Position numbers and translations under genes: made by a program | Notes under the pieces: model-generated | Seen by the model: the letters and a program-made list of their open reading frames with translations, nothing else | Database searches by the model: none | What the model was told of the DNA's origin: nothing | Source of the DNA: JBBUX01 sp037445775 | GTDB taxonomy: Bacteria > Actinomycetota > Coriobacteriia > Anaerosomatales > PHET01 | Direction: 5' to 3' | Assembly: GCA_037445775.1 (NCBI GenBank) | Contig: JBBIJX010000003.1 | Span: 11,284-75,283, forward strand | DNA length: 64,000 nt | In this document: positions 17,221 through 24,060 of the stretch, in pieces | Layout: every line of letters starts with the position of its first letter | Position numbering within the stretch: the stretch's first letter is position 1

Positions 17221-19233
17221 TCAATCAGGTGTGTCGCGCGGGCCAACACTCTCCTCCTCCAGGCGCGCAATCTCCTCCGAAAGCTCTAGCCAAGCGCTTT
17301 CGAGACCCGGCAGGCGCCCCTTCAGGTCAGCGTACTCCCTCATCGCTTCGTCAAACCGGGCGCGATCCGCGTAGAGCTCAGGGGTCGCCATAAGCTCGAC
17401 GAGCTCATCATGCCGGCTCTGGAAGCGAGTCAGCTCTTTCTCGACGCCCTCCAACCGCTCCTTGCGTTCACGGGTAGAGCGATACAGGGTGTTTCGAGCC
17501 TCGGCCTCAGCGCGCTTCTGCCCCTTCGTCTTGGGACCTTGGACTGTCTCATCCGAGGGGACCCTGCGGCCGTCGCTGACGACCGGGGCGCTCGGGGCTT
17601 CACTCCCCGCGCTCGCGGCGTCTTCCCGTTCTGCGCGCTTCCACAGATAGTAGTCGTAGTCTCCATCGAACACCGTGACACGGCCGTCAACGACCTCGAT
17701 GATCTTGTTCGCCACGGCCCGGATGAGATGCCTGTCATGCGTAATGAGCGCGATCGTTCCCTCGAACCGGTCGAGCGCCTGTTCGAGGACATCGCTCGAT
17801 GCGATGTCGAGGTGGTTGGTCGGCTCGTCGAGGCAGAGGAACGGCGCCGGCTTCACGAGCATCTTGGCGAGTGCCAGCCGCCCCTTCTCGCCGCCTGACA
17901 ACACGCGCACCTGCTTCATGACGTCATCACCCTCGAATAGGAACGCGCCGAGGAGGCCGCGCACCTCGTTCTGCGTCCAGCCGGGTGCGATCGCGTCGAC
18001 TTCGGCGAACACGGTGTTGGAGAGCCCGAGCGTCTGGAGTTGGTGTTGCGCGAAGTACGTCGTCTCGACATGGGCGCCCAGCTCGCGCGTCCCCGCGTCG
18101 AGCGGCGATTCGCCCGCTAGCATCCTGAGCAGGGTGGACTTGCCCGCACCGTTTGGCCCTACCAGGGCCACCTTATCCCCCCGATACAGGTTCAGGTCGA
18201 GCCCGTCGTAGACGACCAGCTCACCGTAGGCCTTGCGCGCGTTGGCAAGCGAGATGACGAGCTCACCCGTTCGCCGAGGCTGAGGGAAGCGGAACTTGAC
18301 CCGCTTGCGACCCTCGGGCACCTCCACGAGCTCGGACTTGATCTTCTCGATGCGTTTGACGCGGTCCTGGGCGGCGACCGCCTTCGTGTTCTTGTAGCGA
18401 AAGCGGTCGACGAACGCCTGCATGTGAGCGATCTCCTTGAGCTGCGCTTCGCGCTGCTTCGCGAGGCGTTCGAGGGTCAGCTCGCGCTGCTGTTCATAGG
18501 CCACGTAGTCACCCACGTAGACGGTCACCCGCTTGTTCTCGATCTCAGCAACCCTGCTCACGAGCCCGTTGATGAATGCGCGATCGTGGCTGACCATGAC
18601 GATTGCGCCCTCGTAGGAGCGCAGGAACTCCTCGAGCCACGTGACGCTCTCGAGATCGAGATGGTTCGTGGGCTCGTCGAGCAGGAGGACGTCGGGCCGC
18701 GTGAGCAGAAGCTTCGCGAGAGCGAGCCTCATCAGCCACCCGCCTGAGAACTCCGAGCCGTCACGCGCTAGATCAGCCTCGCGGAAACCGAGCCCGCCCA
18801 GCACTGCGCGCGCTTCGGCTTCGACCGTGTAGCCGCCCAGGTGTTCGAAGCGCTCCTGCAGGCGCCCGTATTCTGCGAGCAGGCGCTCCTGCTCTTCTCC
18901 CGAAGACGAGGAGATTTCGCCTGCGAGCAGGCGCAGCCGATGTTCGAGCGAGGTCACGTGTTCGGCTGCGGACAGCGCTTCATCGAGCACGGTGCGTCCG
19001 GCCATTTCGATGGCCTCCTGCTCGAGGTAGCCGACGACAGCGTCTCGAGCGAAGCTCACGCACCCTTCGTCAGCGTCCTGCTTGCCGGCGATGATCTCGA
19101 GAAGCGTGGTCTTCCCTGCGCCATTGGGTCCGACGAGGGCGACACGGTCTCGGACGCCAACGCGCAGCGAAGCGTTCGCGAACAGAACGCGCGATCCGAA
19201 GGTCTTGGTCACGTTGTCTACGGCGATGATCAC
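17221..19233 (-). CDS. ABC-F family ribosome-associated ATPase (YheS/Uup-like)
   Basis: This soluble protein of 670 residues has two ABC domains and no membrane part. Walker A motifs GPNGAGKT occur at 35-42 and again near 350. The signature motifs are FSGGW in domain 1 and LSGGE in domain 2, each followed by LLDEPTNHLD or CLDEPTNHLD. A charged linker (about 245-310) corresponds to the P-site tRNA interaction motif region of ABC-F factors, and a long coiled-coil tail spans about 570-660. FSGGWLMRLALAKLLL resembles YheS. Such proteins act on the ribosomal E site, relieving stalls or giving antibiotic protection, but the exact role is not predictable. The GTG start has no ribosome site, and an extended -10 box lies only 8 nt upstream. 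Confidence 0.88.
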   Translation of the reverse strand: MIIAVDNVTKTFGSRVLFANASLRVGVRDRVALVGPNGAGKTTLLEIIAGKQDADEGCVSFARDAVVGYLEQEAIEMAGRTVLDEALSAAEHVTSLEHRLRLLAGEISSSSGEEQERLLAEYGRLQERFEHLGGYTVEAEARAVLGGLGFREADLARDGSEFSGGWLMRLALAKLLLTRPDVLLLDEPTNHLDLESVTWLEEFLRSYEGAIVMVSHDRAFINGLVSRVAEIENKRVTVYVGDYVAYEQQRELTLERLAKQREAQLKEIAHMQAFVDRFRYKNTKAVAAQDRVKRIEKIKSELVEVPEGRKRVKFRFPQPRRTGELVISLANARKAYGELVVYDGLDLNLYRGDKVALVGPNGAGKSTLLRMLAGESPLDAGTRELGAHVETTYFAQHQLQTLGLSNTVFAEVDAIAPGWTQNEVRGLLGAFLFEGDDVMKQVRVLSGGEKGRLALAKMLVKPAPFLCLDEPTNHLDIASSDVLEQALDRFEGTIALITHDRHLIRAVANKIIEVVDGRVTVFDGDYDYYLWKRAEREDAASAGSEAPSAPVVSDGRRVPSDETVQGPKTKGQKRAEAEARNTLYRSTRERKERLEGVEKELTRFQSRHDELVELMATPELYADRARFDEAMREYADLKGRLPGLESAWLELSEEIARLEEESVGPRDTPD

Positions 19234-19241
19234 AGCGCTTC

Positions 19242-19247
19242 AGTCTA
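19242..19247 (-). promoter_or_regulatory. Extended -10 promoter giving a probable leaderless mRNA
   Basis: TGATAGACT on the minus strand is a TGn-extended -10 box. Eight nucleotides separate it from the GTG start of the ABC-F gene, so transcription should begin at or next to the start codon. No convincing -35 box or Shine-Dalgarno sequence is present. The same TAGACT box and the same 8-nt spacing precede lepA. Confidence 0.45.
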
Positions 19248-19304
19248 TCAACACACCGCGTGGAACTGGCGCGAGCGGACCCGGGCGGTACACGAGCCGA
19301 GGAG

Positions 19305-20036
19305 CTAGTCGAGCGGCCGCGCGATGTGAAGGTAGAGTGCCTCTCCGTCGGGGTCCGTGAGGCCGAGCGGGTAGACGGAGACATGCAATCCGCCGGCGCC
19401 TTCCGAGACGCGCTCCTCTACCGGAGAGCCGGATGCCACTGCGGCGGTCAAGGGGCAGTTGTGGGGCGCATGCCCACTTGCGTGCATCATGGTCGCGCAG
19501 ACCACGCCCGCGTCATCCATCCCGGCACCCGTCCGGCGCCAGAACGCCTCGTTTCCCAAGATCACGTTGTGATTGCGGTCGAGCACCATCGCGGGATATG
19601 GCAGGCCGTCCAGGAGTGATTGGGCGTCTATCGAGAGTGTGCCGTCCGGGCTGGCGGATCGCTCGAGAAGGGTGTCGAGGATCTCGCGCATGCGTCCGGG
19701 GTCGAACGGCTTGACGATGAAGTCGTCGACGCCGGCGCTCTTCGCCTCGCGTTCCACGTAGGGATCGCGCTCGGTGCTGATCATGACAACAGGAGTGCGC
19801 GACCACTCGTCCATCCTGCGTAGGCGCCGGACGAACTCTATGCCGTCGAGCCCCGGCATGTAATAGTCCGTGAGAATCGCACCGTACCGGTTGGTGAGCA
19901 TGAGCTCGAGTGCCTCGAACGCATCCTTCGCCTCATCGACCTCGTAGAGACCCATGCTCGTCAGAGTGACGGCTGCAAGCCGTCGCAGAACCGCGGAATC
20001 GTCGACAAGCAGTACTCTCGTTTTCTGGCCAGCCAT
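19305..20036 (-). CDS. Response regulator with receiver and PAS domains
   Basis: This 243-residue protein has an N-terminal CheY-like receiver (5-125) with the acidic pocket D12-D13, phosphoacceptor D57, S87 and K109 all present. It continues into a PAS-like domain (about 138-242) starting LLDGLPYPAMVLDRNHNVI. There is no DNA-binding or enzymatic output domain, so it may signal through protein contacts. The PAS part has C180, H185, H189, H192 and C194 (MMHASGHAPHNCPL), like the Cys/His-containing PAS domains of many sensor kinases. The start has a GGGGAG site. It stands alone between the ABC-F gene and tRNA-Val, with no kinase nearby. Confidence 0.82.
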   Translation of the reverse strand: MAGQKTRVLLVDDSAVLRRLAAVTLTSMGLYEVDEAKDAFEALELMLTNRYGAILTDYYMPGLDGIEFVRRLRRMDEWSRTPVVMISTERDPYVEREAKSAGVDDFIVKPFDPGRMREILDTLLERSASPDGTLSIDAQSLLDGLPYPAMVLDRNHNVILGNEAFWRRTGAGMDDAGVVCATMMHASGHAPHNCPLTAAVASGSPVEERVSEGAGGLHVSVYPLGLTDPDGEALYLHIARPLD

Positions 20037-20184
20037 CCGGCACTCCCCGACTGATGAATCCCCTCATCTTCATACATGATTCCCGCATGAAGCGCCAGCG
20101 CAACAGGGCGAGTATCCTGCGCGCAGAATACGGGGGACAGCACGCGCGAAGCCCCGACAGGTTCGCCGAGGCTTCGGTGGATGC

Positions 20185-20259
20185 TGGTGGGCGATACTGG
20201 ATTTGAACCAGTGACTTCCACCGTGTGAAGGTGGCACTCTCCCGCTGAGTTAATCGCCC
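20185..20259 (-). tRNA. tRNA-Val (anticodon CAC)
   Basis: A 75-nt cloverleaf, including an encoded CCA, is formed. The 7-bp acceptor GGGCGAT/ATCGCCC, anticodon loop TTCACAC on a CCACC/GGTGG stem, and a TTCAAAT T-loop are all intact. The CAC anticodon reads GUG. It has its own promoter inside the end of galE. A 7-bp hairpin (20147-20176) downstream may help 3' processing or termination. Confidence 0.95.
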
Positions 20260-20289
20260 TCATGACGCCGCCCTGAGCGGCGAGAACAC

Positions 20290-20318
20290 AGTCTAGCGGT
20301 AGCCGTTCGGGCGGGCAA
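20290..20318 (-). promoter_or_regulatory. tRNA-Val promoter inside the 3' end of galE
   Basis: A -35 box TTGCCC (20318-20313) and a -10 box TAGACT (20295-20290) are spaced by 17 bp on the minus strand. The -10 box begins at the galE stop codon TAG and ends 30 bp before the tRNA. Confidence 0.6.
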
Positions 20319-21270
20319 GGTGCCAGCGCCACGCGTCGCCAACCATCTCTTCGAGAGACGGGCGGGCGGGCGACCACCCCAACTCCGCTCGAGCGCGCTC
20401 CGACGAGGCGACGAGCATCGCGGGATCTCCCTCGCGCCGGGGCCCGAACTCGATCATCACGGACAGGCCGGTGACACGAGAGCATGCCTGCACGACTTCA
20501 AGGTTCGTGAAGCCCTCACCGTTGCCCAGGTTGTAGACGCCGCCCGTGCCACCTGCTCCGAGTCGCTCGAGCCCCAAAGCATGCGCGTCGGCGAGGTCAC
20601 GGACGTGGATGTAGTCACGAACGCACGTCCCGTCGCGCGTCGGGTAGTCCGCCCCGAAGACCTCGAAACGGTCCTGCCCGTCACGCATCGCGGTGAGAAT
20701 TCGCGGGACGATGTGCGTCTCCGGCTTGTGAGCCTCGCCGATCGAGCCGTCAGGCCACGCGCCGGCGACGTTGAAGTAGCGAAAGCGGACCGCCCGGATT
20801 CCCCGCACGGCGTACTGCTCGATGCTTCGCTCGAACTCCAGCTTGCTCGCGCCGTACGCGTTGACGGGCTGCGTCGGGTCACTCTCGACGATCGGCACCC
20901 GCTCAGGCTCGCCATAGACTGCGGCCGTCGAGGAGAAGACGAGCGCTCCAACGCCTGTCTCGACCATCGCGTCGAGCAGCGCGAGCGGCCCGACGGCGTT
21001 CGCCTGCCGGTAGCGCTCCGGTTCGCGCTCCGACTCGGCGACATCGATGAGCCCCGCCAGGTGCATGACGGCGTCACAGCCCTCGAGTGCGCCAAGCACG
21101 GCCTCACTGTCTGAGACGGATCCCTCGACGAATCGCGCACGTTCGTCGACCGCGCCGCGCCAGCCGCGCTCGAGCGTATCGAGCACGACGCAGTCGTGAC
21201 CCCGCTCGATGAGCAGACGCGCAGTGATCGATCCGATGTAGCCGGCACCACCGGTCACAAGCACGCGCAT
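20293..21270 (-). CDS. galE: UDP-glucose 4-epimerase
   Basis: This NAD-dependent short-chain dehydrogenase/reductase interconverts UDP-glucose and UDP-galactose (possibly the GlcNAc forms) for envelope polysaccharides. The 325 residues carry the Rossmann motif GGAGYIG (7-13), a SSTAAVYG serine/threonine segment and the catalytic YGASK pair. RDYIHVRDLADAH and VYNLGNGEGF regions are typical of GalE. ATG 21270 has AAGGAG 4 nt upstream, and the 25-residue upstream extension is rejected. It follows the wecB-like gene by 31 bp, so both may serve one glycan pathway. A UDP-GlcNAc 4-epimerase activity cannot be excluded. Confidence 0.93.
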   Translation of the reverse strand: MRVLVTGGAGYIGSITARLLIERGHDCVVLDTLERGWRGAVDERARFVEGSVSDSEAVLGALEGCDAVMHLAGLIDVAESEREPERYRQANAVGPLALLDAMVETGVGALVFSSTAAVYGEPERVPIVESDPTQPVNAYGASKLEFERSIEQYAVRGIRAVRFRYFNVAGAWPDGSIGEAHKPETHIVPRILTAMRDGQDRFEVFGADYPTRDGTCVRDYIHVRDLADAHALGLERLGAGGTGGVYNLGNGEGFTNLEVVQACSRVTGLSVMIEFGPRREGDPAMLVASSERARAELGWSPARPSLEEMVGDAWRWHLARPNGYR

Positions 21271-21301
21271 GCCGCTCCTTCCGCGGGGTTGACGACGCGC
21301 A

Positions 21302-22390
21302 TCAGCGCAGAGGCATGATACCCCGCTTGAGGGCGCGTACCACACGGTCAGACACTGCGCGGTCCCAGCGCTGCGGCACGGTCCACGTGGAAGGGCGCTC
21401 CATCACACGTCTGATCGCAGCCGCGAGTGCACGGCCGGAGGCTGGGACCACGCGGTTCGCCCCGCACTCAATGGTGGCCGCCTGCTCGGTGCAGCGCCGC
21501 ACCGTCAGGCACGGTGTGCCAATGGTGCACGCCTCGATCTGCACGCCGCTCGAATCGGTTACGACGACCGCGGCGTCCCGCTGGAGCGCGAGCATGCGGT
21601 GATAGCTCACCGGCTCGATCGCATCCACGTTATGTGGCAGCCTCGTTCCCTCTCGGGCAAGCGCTGCCTTGAGATCGGCCGAGTCAGGTGCGACGACAGG
21701 AAGCTTGCACCGCTCGAGTCCCGATACGATGCCTGCGAGGCGACCTGAGTCGTGCAGGTTCTCCGGTCGATGAACGCTGGCGAGCACGAACCCCCTCCTA
21801 GGTACCTCGAACTCAGCGGCAGCGTCGATCGCAGCCACCTCATCCATCGCGCGACTCACGGACTCGGCCATCGTGCTGCCTACGAAGTGGATGCGCTCCG
21901 GATCGATCCCCTCGTCCTCAAGATTCTCGAGGGCCTCGACCGTGGGCGTCAGGTGCATCGACGCCACCCGCGACACGACCACGCGATTCATCTCGTCCGG
22001 AAGACTCAAGTCGCCGCACCGCAACCCGGCATCCAGATGCACTACTGGTATGCCGAACCTCGCCGACGTCACGGCCGCTGCGAGCGCCACGCCGGTGTCA
22101 CCCACCACGAGCGTCGCGTCCGCCCGTTCGGACTGGAAGAGCCGTTCGAACGCGAGCATCGGCTCCCCGGCCTGATCCGTGGGCACGCCACCCGCCTGGA
22201 GGAACCAGCGCGGTTTGACGATGTCGAGACCGAAGAAGGAGACGACACCGCCGCGACTCTGCGCGCGCTCCTCGGCACGCGAACTGACGAGCGCGACATC
22301 GTACGAGATGCCGGCGCGCGCGAACTCAGGAAGTACGGGGCCGATCCTGAGCATGTGGGGACGGGCTCCGAGGGCCACGATCAGGTGCAC
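21302..22390 (-). CDS. WecB/MnaA-like UDP-N-acetylglucosamine 2-epimerase, divergent
   Basis: This is a GT-B fold hydrolysing-type 2-epimerase homologue of 362 residues, normal for the family. Expected catalytic residues align as D98 (VVGDTG), D120 in HLDAGLR where most members have Glu (HVEAGLR), E133 in PDEMNR (usually PEEINR) and H207 in ASVHRPENL. The N-terminal signature reads GARPHMLRI instead of GTRPEAIKM. It may make ManNAc precursors for cell-wall polymers or be a hydrolase variant. The GTG start has GGGAG upstream. It probably forms a transcription unit with the upstream amidase and downstream galE. Confidence 0.78.
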   Translation of the reverse strand: MHLIVALGARPHMLRIGPVLPEFARAGISYDVALVSSRAEERAQSRGGVVSFFGLDIVKPRWFLQAGGVPTDQAGEPMLAFERLFQSERADATLVVGDTGVALAAAVTSARFGIPVVHLDAGLRCGDLSLPDEMNRVVVSRVASMHLTPTVEALENLEDEGIDPERIHFVGSTMAESVSRAMDEVAAIDAAAEFEVPRRGFVLASVHRPENLHDSGRLAGIVSGLERCKLPVVAPDSADLKAALAREGTRLPHNVDAIEPVSYHRMLALQRDAAVVVTDSSGVQIEACTIGTPCLTVRRCTEQAATIECGANRVVPASGRALAAAIRRVMERPSTWTVPQRWDRAVSDRVVRALKRGIMPLR

Positions 22391-22435
22391 GCGAACACTC
22401 CCGTTCGGCAGAAGGTGAGAAGAGGGCCCCTTCCT

Positions 22436-23641
22436 CTATCGCTCCTTCAGATACGCCATCACTCCCTCTGCTATACCCGTTGCGACCTTGTCCTGATAGT
22501 GCGGACTAGCGAGAAGCCGATCCTCCACAGGATTCGACAAGAATCCGCATTCAACGAGGATGGCGGGGACCTTCGACCAGTTGAAGCCGGTCAGATCGCC
22601 TCGCGCCTTCGCGCCCCGATCGAGAGCGCCGGTCGAGCGCACCACCGAGCGCTGGACTTGGGATGCCGCACGCTTTGAAGGCGCGTGCGTCTTCTCCGTC
22701 CACCGGTTCTTCGCCGGATAGAGCGTCGAGATCCCAGCAACGGTCTCGTCGGGGTTACCGTCACCGTGGATTCGCACGAAGAGATCGGCACCTGCCTTGG
22801 TGGCGATTCGGGCCCGCTCGCGGTTGCTGAGACGCACGTCGTTCGTCGTGCGCGTCATGACCACCTTGACCCCCCGTGACTCGAGAAGGGCCTTGAGGTT
22901 CATCGAGATCTGCAGCGCGATCTCGTACTCGGGAATGGTGGTCTTGACCCCTGTCGTACCACTGGTGACGCTGGGCTTGGTCTTCTTCGACCCAGGACCC
23001 AGCGGTTCGGGTGTCGCATCTCCACGCTGCTGATGCCCGGGGTCGATGCAAACTACCCATCCGCCGCCTTGCCGCTTCTCAGGACTGCGCTTCGCGCTTG
23101 CCTTCTTCGGCTCCAGAGTGACGGCTACAGAGGCTTCGGGTCCGACGAGTGTCCCGGCCGCGGGCTCCTGCGACGAGATGCGGAGCGACCCATCAGGCTC
23201 TGTGGACGCACCCGCAGCGCGCTGCGCCATGAGGGAGAGACGCACCGCGTCGAGCACGACTCTTGCACTGTCCAGCGACATGCCCACGACATCGGGCACC
23301 TCCACCGTCAAGGACGCGTGCTCGCGAACGTCCACGAGTGTGTCCGTCACGGCCCTCGTGGAGTCAGTTGCACCGGCGGTGACGCCGTACAGCGCACCGC
23401 CTGCGCCCTCACTGGCTGGCGCTGAAGCGGCGACAACCGCGGTGACGGGCACAGATGACGCGGGGTCGGTGCCTGAGCCGGATGCCGCCGGTGAGTCTCC
23501 GGGAGAGCGCAGCGCGCCCACGGCGACAGCAACAGACACGAGTAGCGCAGCCACGGCGACCGACACGACCCAAGGACTCGCCCACGACATTCCGGGGGCG
23601 CGGCGGGCACCGGCAGCGCGATTGTGTGTGTCTCGTTGCAC
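22436..23641 (-). CDS. Membrane-anchored N-acetylmuramoyl-L-alanine amidase with a PASTA domain
   Basis: This 401-residue cell-wall hydrolase has a short cytosolic tail, one membrane helix (about 19-44), an Ala/Ser/Thr-rich spacer and one PASTA domain (about 112-178, VPDVVGMSLDSARVVL). The Amidase_3 domain (about 195-401) keeps its zinc-site residues: H203 in CIDPGHQ, E238 or E240 in PEYEIAL and H292 in VRIHGDGN. E364 in VECGFLSN is the catalytic Glu. It should cleave the glycan-peptide bond outside the membrane, with PASTA guiding it to unlinked peptidoglycan. GTG 23641 has GGAAGG 7-8 nt upstream. Upstream codons belong to tRNA-Ile. Confidence 0.88.
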   Translation of the reverse strand: MQRDTHNRAAGARRAPGMSWASPWVVSVAVAALLVSVAVAVGALRSPGDSPAASGSGTDPASSVPVTAVVAASAPASEGAGGALYGVTAGATDSTRAVTDTLVDVREHASLTVEVPDVVGMSLDSARVVLDAVRLSLMAQRAAGASTEPDGSLRISSQEPAAGTLVGPEASVAVTLEPKKASAKRSPEKRQGGGWVVCIDPGHQQRGDATPEPLGPGSKKTKPSVTSGTTGVKTTIPEYEIALQISMNLKALLESRGVKVVMTRTTNDVRLSNRERARIATKAGADLFVRIHGDGNPDETVAGISTLYPAKNRWTEKTHAPSKRAASQVQRSVVRSTGALDRGAKARGDLTGFNWSKVPAILVECGFLSNPVEDRLLASPHYQDKVATGIAEGVMAYLKER

Positions 23642-23653
23642 GATGGTCCTTCC

Positions 23654-23728
23654 TGGTGGGCCCGGCAGGATTCGAACCTGCAACCAAGGGATTATGAGTC
23701 CCCTGCTCCACCATTGAGCTACGGGCCC
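23654..23728 (-). tRNA. tRNA-Ile2 (anticodon CAU, lysidine-requiring)
   Basis: A 75-nt cloverleaf ends with an encoded CCA. The anticodon loop CTCATAA gives CAU. The acceptor starts GGGCCCG, not the mispaired C1 of initiators. The anticodon arm GGGGACTCATAATCCCTTGG closely follows the E. coli ileX pattern rather than elongator tRNA-Met. It should therefore be modified by TilS to read AUA. Elongator Met is the alternative. It lies 12 bp upstream of the amidase start and is probably cotranscribed with it. A TAGAAT box lies at 23747-23752. Confidence 0.85.
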
Positions 23729-23866
23729 CCTCAGGGATACCGCACGATTCTAGCGCAACCGTCGCGAATCACACGGGGTCTCGGCAAGGTGGACGTCTCG
23801 GGATCATCGCTACACCACTTGAAATGTCGCCTTGACTGGAGCCTCAACCGACACGCCTGAGCGCGG

Positions 23867-23895
23867 TTGCAAACCGCGCGTGGCGTGCCTATACT
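23867..23895 (+). promoter_or_regulatory. tRNA-Asn promoter
   Basis: TTGCAA (23867-23872) and TATACT (23890-23895) are separated by 17 bp and end 28 bp before tRNA-Asn. Both match the sigma-70 consensus at 4-5 of 6 positions. The rest of 23729-23866 shows only the divergent tRNA-Ile promoter region. Confidence 0.7.
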
Positions 23896-23923
23896 TCGGA
23901 CTCGCGCCGCACAGCGGCCCCGT

Positions 23924-23999
<76 letters not shown>

Positions 24000-24007
24000 C
24001 AACACCT

Positions 24008-24033
24008 CGAAGGCCCCGATTCCGGGGCCTTCG
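24008..24033. terminator. Bidirectional terminator between tRNA-Asn and rpoD
   Basis: A perfect 11-bp stem CGAAGGCCCCG / CGGGGCCTTCG with a 4-nt loop lies 9 bp after tRNA-Asn and 28 bp beyond the rpoD stop. It can fold in both transcripts. Only a weak T-rich stretch follows on the plus strand. Confidence 0.65.
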
Positions 24034-24060
24034 TCAACTTCGTGATGCGGTTCGGAGGGG

